Shown here one piece after another: positions 26,004 to 35,478 of a stretch of 64,000 nt of DNA. Within the stretch, counting starts at the first letter, position 1; each line of letters starts with the position of its first letter. Under the pieces are notes generated by a model. It saw nothing but the letters and a program-made list of their open reading frames with translations. It had not been told where the DNA came from and made no database searches. Made by a program: the position numbers and the translations under genes. The stretch is taken from positions 1,612,001-1,676,000 of the forward strand of contig NZ_CP043046.1 in the NCBI RefSeq assembly GCF_008119665.1, in the 5' to 3' direction. Source of the stretch: Pigmentiphaga aceris (GTDB lineage Bacteria; Pseudomonadota; Gammaproteobacteria; Burkholderiales; Burkholderiaceae_B).

Positions 26004-26080
26004 GGTGACTGTAGCTCAGTTGGTAGAGTCCCGGATTGTGATTCCGGTTGTCGTGGGTTCGAGCCCCATCAGTCACCCCA
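26004..26080 (+). tRNA. tRNA-His (GUG)
   Basis: The cloverleaf has acceptor GTGACTG/CAGTCAC, the extra G(-1) typical of tRNA-His facing discriminator C, an anticodon loop TTGTGAT (GUG), and an encoded CCA. T-rich sequence follows. Confidence 0.95.
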
Positions 26081-26711
26081 TTTTTCTTAAACTATTTTTT
26101 TATACGCGTCATTAATACCTGATCGGATCACCGATTAGCGTGTCTAAGTTCCACGCAGTGGAATTCGAAGAAAATCCCCTGTCAGTAAAAATAAGCATCG
26201 CGGCGTAAGCCATTTGGCGCGAGCACAGATTGCTTGGATCAACACTGGTTGCTTGAATCAATACGGTTCGTCTCCGTGGCGTCTGATTCAAAACATCTGA
26301 CTCCTTGCACCGGGTCGCACGCACTCGCGATGTGTCCTCGTCAAGCACCAGCACCAGCACCAGCACCAGCACCAGCACCAGCACCAGCACAACCGCAGGC
26401 ACCTTGCCCCCCCCCGGTGCCGTCGTGCACACCCAAGCCATTCCGCCCTGTTTTGCGACCGCATTACGTGGCCTTTCGCTCGCGCGGCACAATCCGCTGT
26501 AAGTGAATCGCAATCGCACACTTCGCGTTTTTTCAGGCACCAGGTTCAGCATCAATCTGGCAGGGCTTTCATTAGCATTGATACATCGGTGAACACCCGG
26601 TGTCCTGTGATTTCAGCGCCGGCGTTCCCTTCGACTCAGTCAGCTCGATGAACTCCGCGAACAAGGCCCGCTGCCAACGCAGCCGCCAAGCTGCGCATTC
26701 CAAGGACAAGC
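26081..26711. other. Non-coding stretch between tRNA-His and the aldehyde dehydrogenase
   Basis: About 630 bp with no convincing gene. It opens with T-rich sequence that probably ends the tRNA transcript, and contains the AGCACC hexamer array at 26344-26390. Open frames on both strands through the array are low-complexity and lack ribosome sites. Confidence 0.55.
26344..26390. repeat. Hexanucleotide microsatellite (AGCACC), about 7.8 copies
   Basis: AGCACC repeats without interruption over 47 bases. The unit is a multiple of three, so it would not shift a reading frame; no gene was recognised across it. Confidence 0.9.
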
Positions 26712-28157
26712 ATGACCATGGCAACTGACAACCGTAGCTGGGACGATATGCGGCTATATATCGACGGACGCTGGCATGACAGGTCAGAGGCACCGAAGAT
26801 CGCGGTCGTGAATCCTGGTTCCGAGACCGTCCTGGGTCATGTTGCCGCAGGTTCGCAAGCCGACGTCGAGCTTGCCGTAGCGGCGGCGCGGCGTGCGTTC
26901 GACCAGTTCTCCCAAAGCACAGTGGCAGCGCGGATCGCCTTGCTCGAACGCATTCAGGCGCTGATTGAAGCGCGCGCCGAACAATTCGCCCAGGCCATCG
27001 TCAATGAAATGGGCACACCGATCGAGTTCGCGAGAAACGCACATGTACCGGCTGGCATCGCCCATGTGCGTGCCCAGATCGAGGTGTTGCAGACTTATGA
27101 ATTCCTGTCCAGAAAAGAGGGCATGGCGATTTCCAAAGAGCCGATCGGCGTGTGTGCGCTGATCACGCCCTGGAACTGGCCGCTTTACCAGATCACCGCC
27201 AAGGTCGCGCCTGCGATTGCCTCAGGGTGCACGGTGGTGCTCAAGCCCAGCGAATTGTCGCCCTACAGCGCACTGCTTTTTGCCGAGGTCATGCACGACG
27301 CCGGTGCGCCTGCCGGCGTGTTCAATCTTGTCAGTGGCACGGGGGAAGTGGTTGGGGCGGCGCTCTCTTCGCACCCCGAAGTCGACATGATTTCCATCAC
27401 CGGCTCCACTCGTGCCGGTGTGCTGGTCGCCCAGGCAGCGGCGGTAACGGTCAAGCGTGTCGTGCAGGAACTGGGTGGCAAGTCGCCCAATGTGTTTTTG
27501 GACGACGCAGACTTCAAGAACGGCGTCGCCAAGGGCGTGTTGTCGGGCATGCGCAATGCCGGCCAGTCGTGCAGTGCACCGACACGCATGCTGGTTCCCG
27601 CGTCACGCCTGGCCGAGGTCGAAGCCCTGGCAATCGCGGCGGTCGCAGACATCACCGTGGGCGACCCGAACGATGTGAAAACCATCATGGGGCCGATTGC
27701 CAACGCGGCGCAGTACGCACGCGTGCAGACCATGATTGCGCGTGGCATTGAAGAAGGGGCCAAGCTGATCTGTGGTGGTCTTGGCCTGCCCGATGGGCTG
27801 GAACACGGCTACTTTGCGCGTCCCACGGTGTTTTCCGAGGTGACGTCAAGCATGCAGGTGGCCCAGCAGGAAATATTCGGCCCGGTGCTGGTCATCATCC
27901 CCTACCAGGACGAAGCCGAGGCCATCGCAATTGCCAATGACACGATCTACGGCCTGGGTGCACACGTTCAATCAGCCGACCCGGAACGGGCACGGCGGGT
28001 GGCAGGGCGACTGCGTGCAGGCCAGGTGCACATCAATTACCCGGCCTGGCGCAGCGACGCGCCGTTTGGGGGATACAAACGCTCTGGCAATGGTCGCGAA
28101 TATGGCGTCCATGGACTGGAGGAATACCTGGAAACCAAGGCCATCGTCGGCTACTGA
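26712..28157 (+). CDS. Aldehyde dehydrogenase family protein
   Basis: This 481-residue NAD(P)-dependent enzyme would oxidise an aldehyde to the acid. It contains the Rossmann segment ITGSTRAG, the catalytic glutamate in QELGGKSP, the nucleophilic cysteine in NAGQSCSAPTRM, and EIFGPVLVIIPY plus PFGGYKRSGNGREYG near the end, all hallmarks of the ALDH superfamily. The length is normal. The start at 26712 has AAGGACA before it. It precedes an FAD amine/amino-acid oxidase-like gene by 83 bases in the same direction; together they could oxidise an amine through its aldehyde (inference). The substrate cannot be read from sequence. Confidence 0.93.
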   Translation: MTMATDNRSWDDMRLYIDGRWHDRSEAPKIAVVNPGSETVLGHVAAGSQADVELAVAAARRAFDQFSQSTVAARIALLERIQALIEARAEQFAQAIVNEMGTPIEFARNAHVPAGIAHVRAQIEVLQTYEFLSRKEGMAISKEPIGVCALITPWNWPLYQITAKVAPAIASGCTVVLKPSELSPYSALLFAEVMHDAGAPAGVFNLVSGTGEVVGAALSSHPEVDMISITGSTRAGVLVAQAAAVTVKRVVQELGGKSPNVFLDDADFKNGVAKGVLSGMRNAGQSCSAPTRMLVPASRLAEVEALAIAAVADITVGDPNDVKTIMGPIANAAQYARVQTMIARGIEEGAKLICGGLGLPDGLEHGYFARPTVFSEVTSSMQVAQQEIFGPVLVIIPYQDEAEAIAIANDTIYGLGAHVQSADPERARRVAGRLRAGQVHINYPAWRSDAPFGGYKRSGNGREYGVHGLEEYLETKAIVGY

Positions 28158-28240
28158 ACAATGAAATTGGCTGGTGACACGGTTGTCACGAGTCAGCTGC
28201 ACTTCCCAGCTTTCGAGCACCTTCTGCGGACACCCTGAGC

Positions 28241-29566
28241 ATGCCAGCCCCTTTATTTGCCATCGAAACGAATGCCGAGCTGCCCACGCACGCTGACGTG
28301 GTCGTGATCGGTGGCGGGATTATCGGAACCTTCACCGCCTATTACCTGGCCAAGCGTGGAATGAAGGTCGCGCTGCTGGAAAAGGGGCGTATCGGTGCCG
28401 AGCAATCAAGTCGGAACTGGGGTTGGTGCCGCCAGCAGAATCGCGATGCACGCGAATTGCCGATGGCCACGAAAAGCCTCGATCTCTGGGAACAATTCTC
28501 GGCAGACTCCGGTGAAGAAACCGGTTTTCAACGCTGCGGCCTGCTTTATCTGAGCAACAGCGAAAAGGAATTGGACGGTTGGGCCAAGTGGGGTGAGTTT
28601 GCTCGCACCGTCAACGTGAAGACGCAGATGTTGACCGCCGAGGAAGCCGCTGCCCGCGCGCGTGTTACCGGCAAACCTTGGCGGGGCGGTGTCTTTTCGC
28701 CCACCGACGGTATTGCCGACCCGTCTCGGGCGGCCCCGGCCGTGGCACGTGCCGTCATGAAGCTGGGCGGCACGGTGCATCAGGACTGCGCAGCACGCGG
28801 CGTGGAAACCGAAGGTGGCCGACTGTCTGCCGTGGTGACCGAGAAAGGGACGATCCGCACCAAAATGGCTGTGCTGAGCGGCGGGGCCTGGGCCTCATCG
28901 TTTTGCCATCAGCACGGCATTCGTTTCCCCCAGGCGGCCATTCGGCAGACTGCCTTGGCGATCTCGCACGGTGTCGAGGGCATGCCGGCGGCCTGCCATA
29001 CCACGGGCGTTTCCATGACCCGCCGTGTGAATGGCGGCTATACCGTCGCAATCAGTGGCCGAGGCCGTGTCGATCCGACCCCGCAGCTTTTCCGCTTCGC
29101 GCCGCAATTCCTGCCCATGTTCCAACGTCGCTGGCGCAGCCTTGCGCCCGGTGGACTGGAAGGTATTCGTGCGGGCCACGAGGGCTGGCGCAAGTGGAAG
29201 CTGGATCAGCAAACGCCGATGGAGCGCACGCGGATTCTTGATCCCAAGCCCGATGCGGCGGCAGTGGCACTGACCTATGAACGCGCAGTGGAAATGATTC
29301 CAGCACTGAAGGCGTCATCGATCACGGCGGCGTGGGCCGGTTATGTCGACAGCACACCGGATGGCGTCCCGGGCATCGGCGAAATGGCAAGCCTGCCTGG
29401 CCTGGTGCTTGCCGCCGGGTTCAGCGGCCACGGTTTTGGTATCGGCCCGGGGGCAGGGCATTTGATTGCCGACATCGTCAGCGGTGCTGCACCATTGGTC
29501 GATCCGCGTCCGTACCATCCGAGCCGATTCCAGTCTTCGTCTTGGGGCAAGGTCGCGGATTTCTGA
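28241..29566 (+). CDS. FAD-dependent oxidoreductase (DAO family)
   Basis: The 441-residue protein has an N-terminal FAD-binding Rossmann motif VVVIGGGIIGTFTAYYLAKRG, ending with an acidic residue in LLEKG. SSRNWGWCRQQNRD and the late GYVDSTPDGVPGIGEMASLPGLVLAAGFSGHGFGIGPG follow, placing it among D-amino-acid dehydrogenase/glycine-oxidase/sarcosine-oxidase-like proteins. No signal peptide is present, so it probably works in the cytoplasm or at the inner membrane face. It lies downstream of the aldehyde dehydrogenase and may share its transcript. The substrate is probably a secondary amine or amino acid; this is family inference. Confidence 0.9.
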   Translation: MPAPLFAIETNAELPTHADVVVIGGGIIGTFTAYYLAKRGMKVALLEKGRIGAEQSSRNWGWCRQQNRDARELPMATKSLDLWEQFSADSGEETGFQRCGLLYLSNSEKELDGWAKWGEFARTVNVKTQMLTAEEAAARARVTGKPWRGGVFSPTDGIADPSRAAPAVARAVMKLGGTVHQDCAARGVETEGGRLSAVVTEKGTIRTKMAVLSGGAWASSFCHQHGIRFPQAAIRQTALAISHGVEGMPAACHTTGVSMTRRVNGGYTVAISGRGRVDPTPQLFRFAPQFLPMFQRRWRSLAPGGLEGIRAGHEGWRKWKLDQQTPMERTRILDPKPDAAAVALTYERAVEMIPALKASSITAAWAGYVDSTPDGVPGIGEMASLPGLVLAAGFSGHGFGIGPGAGHLIADIVSGAAPLVDPRPYHPSRFQSSSWGKVADF

Positions 29567-29712
29567 ATTGTCGGGTTTTTCGGCTTCCTGATCGTCAGGT
29601 TTGCCTGTCTTCAGGTGTCAAATCTATTGCACCAGCATGCAATGGTCGGGGCATGAGAGTTGCGGAGTGGTACGCCGCACAAACACCTCTCACCTTTCTG
29701 CTGGAGTTATCA

Positions 29713-30207
29713 ATGGCCGTGAAGACACTGCAAGACTTGTTCATCCACGCCCTGTCGGACGTGGCCAGTGCTGAAAAGCAGATTACCAAAGGCTTGCCGA
29801 AGATGGCGCGTGCTGCCACGGACCCTAAACTGGTCGAGGCATTCAAGGCGCATCTTGAAGAAACGCGTGGACAGATCGAGCGAATCGATGCTGTGGTCGA
29901 GTCGATTGGCCTTCGCCTGAAGCGCATCAAATGCGCAGCAATGGAAGGCCTGATTGAAGAGGCTTCCGAGGAAATCGAAGAAATCGAAAAAGGTCCGGTG
30001 CTGGATGCTGCGCTGATCGGTGCGGCGCAGAAAGTCGAGCACTACGAAATCGCCAGCTACGGCACCCTGATCGCGCTGGCCAAGCAGCTTGGATTCACCG
30101 AAGCTGCCGATTTGCTTCAAGCCACGCTGGACGAAGAAAAGGCCACTGACAGCAAGCTCACCGTGCTGGCATTGCAAGAAGAAAATGCCAAGGCCGCTGC
30201 TGTCTGA
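29713..30207 (+). CDS. Ferritin-like DUF892 family protein (YciE/YciF type)
   Basis: The 164-residue protein is all alpha-helical and matches DUF892: VKTLQDLFIHALSDVASAEKQITKGLPKMA at the start, then helices with the carboxylate/histidine pattern KAHLEETRGQIERID and AQKVEHYEIASYGTLIALAKQLG. In this family the Glu/His residues form a di-metal centre. It is often induced by stress; no such control is visible here. The start is the ATG at 29713 after CTGGAG; the frame is open further upstream but that part is the end of the oxidoreductase region. A terminator shared with the convergent RcnB gene follows. Confidence 0.9.
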   Translation: MAVKTLQDLFIHALSDVASAEKQITKGLPKMARAATDPKLVEAFKAHLEETRGQIERIDAVVESIGLRLKRIKCAAMEGLIEEASEEIEEIEKGPVLDAALIGAAQKVEHYEIASYGTLIALAKQLGFTEAADLLQATLDEEKATDSKLTVLALQEENAKAAAV

Positions 30208-30247
30208 TGTGAACGCTGTCGGGTCGATTGACCCAGGCCTATGTAAT

Positions 30248-30290
30248 AAAGCCAGGTCCGCATGCGCTGCGGCCCTGGCTTTGTTTATTT
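30248..30290. terminator. Terminator between DUF892 and RcnB genes
   Basis: AAAGCCAGG and CCTGGCTTT form a perfect 9-bp stem with A and T flanks, so it could serve both convergent genes. Confidence 0.75.
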
Positions 30291-30699
30291 AGCGTGCCAA
30301 TACGGCTTGCATGATCACACCAGTGGCGATGCCGACGAGCAGATAATCAGCGCCTACGCCAACCCAGTGTGCGCCACGGGGCGGCGGTGCCAGGCGATGG
30401 CCGCGCCAGTCATTCACAATATATTGGCGGCCACGGTAATCGCGCGGCAGGCGGTCACCGCGTGACCAACGCGGGCCAGGGCCGTGACGATAATGGTCTG
30501 CACGGTCGTTGCGGCGGCCGTCCCAATCACGGCGGTCATCGTAACGACGACGATCGTCACGAATCACGATTACGCGATCCGGACCGCGACGGTCGTAATG
30601 GTCGTGACGGCGACCGTGGTCGTGAGCCTGTGCAGGAGCAATCGCGGCCAGAGAGAGACAGCCAGTGATCGCCAAAGCGGTGAGTTTAGTGAGTTTCAT
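30289..30699 (-). CDS. RcnB family periplasmic protein
   Basis: The 136-residue exported protein has a signal peptide ending PAQA-HDHGRR and a mature region very rich in His, Arg and Asp. The C-terminal part RQYIVNDWRGHRLAPPPRGAHWVGVGADYLLVGIATGVI is the RcnB signature. In Escherichia coli RcnB helps keep nickel/cobalt balance in the periplasm; many homologues have no tested role. AGGAG precedes the start. No metal transporter gene is adjacent. It is convergent with the DUF892 gene. Confidence 0.88.
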   Translation of the reverse strand: MKLTKLTALAITGCLSLAAIAPAQAHDHGRRHDHYDRRGPDRVIVIRDDRRRYDDRRDWDGRRNDRADHYRHGPGPRWSRGDRLPRDYRGRQYIVNDWRGHRLAPPPRGAHWVGVGADYLLVGIATGVIMQAVLAR

Positions 30700-31015
30700 G
30701 GTGGCACTCCTTGGATCGTGTTCGGTATTCGCGTCAGGCCCGCCGACGCCATGACCTCAATGTACGTGTGCACTGAGGTCGAAATGTGGCGAAATCGTGG
30801 GCTTGCGTTAGCGCGCGTAGCTCGACGCGGAAGCACGATTGATGCCCGACGCAGAATATGCAGGGCACAGCAAGGCACGTCCCTTGCGACTGCTTGCGAG
30901 CCTGGGACATGAGGGCGAAGTGGTGTAGGTTTCGCCAGGCACCGGTAGCCTTGCGTCAAGCCTGACGCGGTGGCACCGGTGCCGGTGGAAAGCAACAGAC
31001 GCGGTGCGCGAAGCG
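30700..31015. other. Intergenic stretch between RcnB and a small hypothetical gene
   Basis: It holds the RcnB promoter region and an inverted repeat GCGTCA-AGCC-TGACGC at 30953-30968 that may end the leftward gene from 31309. No gene is seen. Confidence 0.5.
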
Positions 31016-31309
31016 TCAGCGGCGTTCCGGCACCACCATCTGTGCAACTTCGAATTCGACCAGGTCACCGACGCGGAAGGTTTCGAGTTTCATGCCGCCG
31101 TGGTCTTGCGGCCCGACAAAGGTAGCGATCTTGCCTTGATAGCGGTCGGCGTCGCGGCCGGTCACACTGACAATGATTCGGTAGTTGGCACCGGTGGCAG
31201 GCGAAAGATGGATATGGTCGCCCGTTTCAATGCGGCGCGGCGTACCGCTTGCCGCATCGGCAGGAGCGGGCAGAAATTGGTCGGGGCCATGTTTGGCGGC
31301 CTGGGTCAT
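31016..31309 (-). CDS. Hypothetical protein (97 aa)
   Basis: I do not recognise this protein. It is short, has no signal peptide, and the second half contains beta-rich stretches (YRIIVSVTGRDADRYQGKIATFVG, KLETFRVGDLVEFEVAQMVV) that resemble a small beta-barrel. AGGA stands at the right distance from the ATG at 31309, and codon use looks like its neighbours, so I think it is a real gene. It is divergent from the YciO gene. Confidence 0.6.
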   Translation of the reverse strand: MTQAAKHGPDQFLPAPADAASGTPRRIETGDHIHLSPATGANYRIIVSVTGRDADRYQGKIATFVGPQDHGGMKLETFRVGDLVEFEVAQMVVPERR

Positions 31310-31475
31310 CGTGTCATCCTGTGCGCAGCGGAGAGGGTGGATCCCGCGTTTGCGGTAACTATTCTCTTTATGGATATACCCCGGCCGCGAGACGATTTCT
31401 ATCTCGCCGTAGACAAATTGCTTCGGTTAGGCATTTTTCCCACAGCTTTTCTCCAAGCTAGACATAAAGAAAACC

Positions 31476-32105
31476 ATGGCTCAGTTCTTTAGTGTGCATC
31501 CCCAGAATCCGCAGGCGCGCTTGTTGAAGCAAGCGGCACAGCTGCTGCACAACGGCGGTTTGGTGGCGGTTCCGACTGATTCGGGTTACGCCGTGCTGGC
31601 GCAGCTTGACAATAAAACCGCTGCCGACGCGTTGCGGCGGCTTCGCGGCATCGATGATCGGCATCATTTGACCGTTCTGTGTCGGGACCTGGCCGAGATT
31701 GCCGTCATGGCGCGGGTGGACAACCGCCAATATCGTTTGCTGAAGGCCGCAACGCCGGGGCCATGGACGTTCATTCTTGAAGCCACGCGCGAAGTGCCGC
31801 GCCGCCTATCGCATCCGTCGCGCAAGACGATCGGCATTCGGGTGCCTGACTATCCCATCACGCTGGAACTGCTGGAAATCATGGGTACGCCGGTGATTTC
31901 GACAACGCTAATTCCGGCCGGCGAAACCGAGCCGCTGAGCGACGCCGAGGCGATCCGCGAGCGCTACGAGCACGAATTGGCTGCGGTGATCGATGGTGGT
32001 GCCTGTGCGGTCTTGCCCACCACCGTGATCGACCTGACCGGTGATGAGCCGGAATTGATTCGTCGCGGACGCGGTGATCCTGCGCTGCTTGGCATTGCGG
32101 GTTGA
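31476..32105 (+). CDS. Sua5/YciO/YrdC family protein (YciO-like)
   Basis: This 209-residue cytoplasmic protein of the TsaC/Sua5 fold has the KxR-type substrate site region: GGLVAVPTDSGYAVLAQLDN, LRRLRGIDDRHHLTVLCRDL, ATPGPWTFILEATREVPRR and RKTIGIRVPDYPITLELLE. The family includes the enzyme making threonylcarbamoyl-AMP for the t6A tRNA modification. The HHLTVLCRDL form with PWTFIL is of the YciO branch, whose exact job is less certain than that of TsaC. It precedes trpS by 136 bases in the same direction. Confidence 0.88.
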   Translation: MAQFFSVHPQNPQARLLKQAAQLLHNGGLVAVPTDSGYAVLAQLDNKTAADALRRLRGIDDRHHLTVLCRDLAEIAVMARVDNRQYRLLKAATPGPWTFILEATREVPRRLSHPSRKTIGIRVPDYPITLELLEIMGTPVISTTLIPAGETEPLSDAEAIRERYEHELAAVIDGGACAVLPTTVIDLTGDEPELIRRGRGDPALLGIAG

Positions 32106-32241
32106 TGTGCTGACGGGCGATCTGCTGACCACCTGACGTGACGCGCGGCCCCAGTACGCATTACCGGTACGCGCCACGTCGGATCGCAAGCGCTAACGGC
32201 TACACTGCTGCTTTGCATCCGCAGCCGGTTCACGCGTCGCC

Positions 32242-33648
32242 ATGAGTTCCAGTATCAGTTCCCGCACTAGCCCCAGCAGCAACCCCAGCAGCCGTACCCG
32301 CGTACTTACCGGTATCACCACTACGGGCACGCCGCACCTGGGCAACTACGTTGGGGCCATCCGTCCTGCCGTGACGGCCAGCCTGCGCGCCGATACCGAG
32401 GCCTTCTACTTCCTGGCCGACCTGCATGCGCTGATCAAGTGCGGTGATCCGGCCCGTGTCGAACGTTCGCGCCGTGAATTGGCCGCTACCTGGCTGGCTG
32501 CAGGTCTTGACCCGGAACGGGTGACGTTCTATCGCCAATCCGACATTCCTGAGATCCCGCAGCTGTGCTGGTTGCTGACCTGCGTCACGCCCAAGGGCTT
32601 GATGAACCGGTCGCATGCGTACAAGGCAAGCGTCGATCGCAACGTGGAAACCGGTCAGGAAACCGATGACGGCATCAACATGGGGCTGTTCTCCTACCCC
32701 ATTCTGATGGCGGCGGACATTCTGATGTTCAACGTACACAAGGTGCCGGTTGGACGCGATCAGGTGCAGCACATCGAAATGGCGCGCGACATTGCGCAGC
32801 GCTTTAATCATCTGTTCGGCAATGGCCGCGAACTGTTGCTGTCGCCGGAAGCGTCGATCGAAGAAGACGTGGCGCTGCTGCCAGGCCTGGACGGTCGCAA
32901 GATGTCCAAGAGCTACGACAACACCATTCCGCTGTTTGAAGGCAACGCCAAGCAACTGCGTGAAGCGATTTCGCGCATCGTCACGGACTCGCGTCTGCCG
33001 GGTGAAGCCAAGGATGCCGAGCAGTCGCATCTGTATGTGATCTATCGTGCCTTCGCCACGCCGGAAGCCACGGCGTCCTTCCGCTCGGCGCTGGAAGGCG
33101 GTATGGGCTGGGGTGATGCCAAGCAGGCCTTGTTCGAGTTGATCGACGGTGAGATCGCGCCAATGCGCGAGAAATATCACGCGCTGATGGCCCAGCCCGC
33201 CCAGGTGGAAGCACTGCTGCAGATTGGCGCAGCCAAAGCACGTGAACGTGCCGCCCCCTTGCTGGAGACGCTGCGTGACGCCGTGGGCCTGCGTTCGGCC
33301 ACCAGTGTCGCTGTGGCCCCGACCAAGAAGAAAAAGGCGGCCAAGTTGGCACGCTTCATCAGCTTCCGCGAAAAAGACGGCAGCTTCGGCTTCCGTCTGC
33401 TGGCGGCCGATGGCGAAGAGCTGCTGTATTCCAGCGGCCATGCCACGCCGCAGAGCTCGGGCGCATTGATTCAACAACTGCGTCAGCCGGGTGCCCTGAG
33501 CGAGGCCTTGAAGCCGGCCGCACCACATTACGAGCTGGTGATCGACGGTGGCGTGATCGGTCGTGGTCCGGTTGATGCGGCAGGGGTCGACAAGCTGCTG
33601 GCCGAATTGGCAGCCTTGGACGCGGCTGCTTCAGATAGCGACGCTTGA
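32242..33648 (+). CDS. trpS: Tryptophanyl-tRNA synthetase with C-terminal YegP-like domain
   Basis: This enzyme charges tRNA-Trp. The first ~350 residues are a class I synthetase: [17 protein letters not shown] contains the HIGH-like HLGN, and [10 protein letters not shown] is the KMSKS loop. TrpS normally ends near 335-350 residues, but here a lysine-rich linker (TKKKKAAK) leads to about 100 more residues: [30 protein letters not shown], then a second beta unit ending [13 protein letters not shown]. This resembles one YegP/DUF1508 repeat. Total length is 468. An N-terminal Ser-rich stretch precedes the catalytic core. The M50 protease gene follows after 22 bases. Confidence 0.94.
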   Translation: MSSSISSRTSPSSNPSSRTRVLTGITTTGTPHLGNYVGAIRPAVTASLRADTEAFYFLADLHALIKCGDPARVERSRRELAATWLAAGLDPERVTFYRQSDIPEIPQLCWLLTCVTPKGLMNRSHAYKASVDRNVETGQETDDGINMGLFSYPILMAADILMFNVHKVPVGRDQVQHIEMARDIAQRFNHLFGNGRELLLSPEASIEEDVALLPGLDGRKMSKSYDNTIPLFEGNAKQLREAISRIVTDSRLPGEAKDAEQSHLYVIYRAFATPEATASFRSALEGGMGWGDAKQALFELIDGEIAPMREKYHALMAQPAQVEALLQIGAAKARERAAPLLETLRDAVGLRSATSVAVAPTKKKKAAKLARFISFREKDGSFGFRLLAADGEELLYSSGHATPQSSGALIQQLRQPGALSEALKPAAPHYELVIDGGVIGRGPVDAAGVDKLLAELAALDAAASDSDA

Positions 33649-33670
33649 GCGTCGACCGCTACAATCAGGC

Positions 33671-34315
33671 ATGGATTCAGTCATTCAAACGATCGCGGTC
33701 TACGCGATCCCCCTGATCTTCGCGATCACGCTGCACGAGGCTGCGCACGGCTATGTCGCGCGCATGTTCGGTGACAACACGGCCGAACAGGCTGGCCGGA
33801 TCAGCCTCAATCCCATTCGCCACATCGATCCGATCGGTACGCTTCTGGTGCCGGCGCTGATCCTGCTGACCAGCAAGCTGTTCGGCGGCGGTCTGCTGTT
33901 TGGCTGGGCCAAGCCCGTGCCGGTCAACTTCGGGCGTCTGCGCAATCCCAAGCGCGACATGCTGTGGGTGGCGGCTGCCGGGCCTGCCAGCAACCTGGTG
34001 ATGGCAATCGGCTGGGCGATTGCGATCAAGATCATGATCGCATCGGGCGTCACCGAGCGATTCTTCCTGACCATGGGTATTGCCGGCGTGCAGGTCAACC
34101 TGACGCTGATGGCGCTCAATCTGTTGCCGATTCCGCCACTCGATGGCGGGCGCATCCTGTTCAGCCTGCTGCCTACCCGCCTGGCCATGCAGTTCGCCAG
34201 GATCGAGCCTTACGGCATGGTGATCCTGCTGGTCTTGCTGGCCACGGGCGTGCTGTCCACCTTGCTGTCGCCCTTGCTGGCGATTGGCGACCTGGTCATC
34301 AGGCTGTTCCTCTGA
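33671..34315 (+). CDS. Site-2 protease family protein (M50 metalloprotease)
   Basis: The 214-residue membrane protein has the zinc-binding HEAAH near residue 20 (ITLHEAAHGYVARMFG) and the distal NLLPIPPLDGGRIL with the third metal ligand, the classic M50 pair. Five to six membrane helices are visible. Short members like this one lack the PDZ domains of RseP, and their substrates are mostly unknown. The start is the ATG at 33671, just after trpS; the longer frame from 33563 overlaps trpS. It sits between trpS and dapA. Confidence 0.9.
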   Translation: MDSVIQTIAVYAIPLIFAITLHEAAHGYVARMFGDNTAEQAGRISLNPIRHIDPIGTLLVPALILLTSKLFGGGLLFGWAKPVPVNFGRLRNPKRDMLWVAAAGPASNLVMAIGWAIAIKIMIASGVTERFFLTMGIAGVQVNLTLMALNLLPIPPLDGGRILFSLLPTRLAMQFARIEPYGMVILLVLLATGVLSTLLSPLLAIGDLVIRLFL

Positions 34316-34448
34316 ACAGGCTCGCGCAGCAGAATTTTGTGGATCGTTTGCCGACTTTCGTCGGTAACGCTTGCTTTCACGGCAATCCGGTACACTTAAC
34401 GGTTGAATTCCAGCCACTTCATGGCCACTTCGGGGCATTCGAACCAGC

Positions 34449-35357
34449 ATGACATCTACGACATCGAACCATCCCATCCAGGGTAGCCTGGTCGCGCTCA
34501 TCACTCCCATGTTGCCCGATGGCAGCCTGGACCTGCCGACGTATCGAAAACTGATCGATTGGCACATCGAGCAAGGCACCAATGGTCTGGTGGTGGTGGG
34601 AACGACCGGCGAATCGCCGACCGTCTCGATGGAAGAAAACAGCGAGCTGATTCGCATTGCCGTCGAGCACACGGCGGGCCGCGTGCCGGTGATCGCCGGT
34701 GCCGGTGCCAATTCCACTGCCGAGGCTGTGGAACTGTCCAAGGGTGCCAATGACGTCGGTGCCGATGCCATCCTGTCGGTGGTGCCGTACTACAACCGTC
34801 CGACGCAGGAAGGCATGTACCAGCACTTCCGCACGGTTGCAGAAGCGGTCGACATTCCCGTGATTCTGTACAACGTGCCGGGCCGCACCGTGGCTGACCT
34901 GCAGACCCAGACCACCTTGCGTCTGGCGCAGATCGACAACATCACCGGTATCAAGGACGCGACCGGCGATATCGCCCGTGGCGTGGAATTGATCCGCCAG
35001 GCCCCGGAAGGCTTCTCGGTGTACAGCGGCGACGACGCCACGGCTGCCGCGCTGATTCTGCTGGGCGGCAAGGGCAACATCTCGGTCACGGCAAACGTTG
35101 CGCCGCGTCTGGTCAGCGAGTTGTGCGCTGCCGCCCTGGCAGGCGACGTGCGCCGCACCCGCGAGATCAACGAACGACTCAGCCCGCTCAACCGTGCGCT
35201 GTTCGTGGAAGGCAATCCGATTCCGGTCAAGTGGGCCTTGGCCAAGCTCGGTCTGACGGCACTTGGCTATCGTCTGCCGCTGGTCGAATTGTCGGAGCCG
35301 CACCATGCCGCCGTGCTGGAAGCGCTGGCTGCGGCAGGTATTTCGGCAAATGCCTGA
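34449..35357 (+). CDS. dapA: 4-hydroxy-tetrahydrodipicolinate synthase
   Basis: DapA condenses pyruvate with aspartate semialdehyde in lysine and diaminopimelate synthesis. The 302-residue protein has the (beta/alpha)8 motifs [19 protein letters not shown] with the Thr pair, [17 protein letters not shown] with the catalytic tyrosine, and GIKDATGD with the Schiff-base lysine. The conserved arginine lies in NVPGRTV. Length is typical. bamC follows in the same direction, as in other Burkholderiales and in enterobacteria (dapA-nlpB). Confidence 0.96.
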   Translation: MTSTTSNHPIQGSLVALITPMLPDGSLDLPTYRKLIDWHIEQGTNGLVVVGTTGESPTVSMEENSELIRIAVEHTAGRVPVIAGAGANSTAEAVELSKGANDVGADAILSVVPYYNRPTQEGMYQHFRTVAEAVDIPVILYNVPGRTVADLQTQTTLRLAQIDNITGIKDATGDIARGVELIRQAPEGFSVYSGDDATAAALILLGGKGNISVTANVAPRLVSELCAAALAGDVRRTREINERLSPLNRALFVEGNPIPVKWALAKLGLTALGYRLPLVELSEPHHAAVLEALAAAGISANA

Positions 35358-35478
35358 AACTCTTTCCCATCCCTGTTGATCCAATCCGCAGCATTGCGCA
35401 CCAAGCCCCGCGCTTGCGATACCAAGACGAGACGGTGAACGCGTGAAGCATGTTCTCGTCCCAGGAGCCCCCGAAGCT

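Noticed and set aside
26112..26555. 147-codon minus-strand frame containing a Val-Leu repeat
   Set aside because: The repeat is only the AGCACC microsatellite read on the other strand; no ribosome site and atypical flanks.
32230..33528. 432-codon open frame on the minus strand
   Set aside because: Antisense to trpS; no domain seen.
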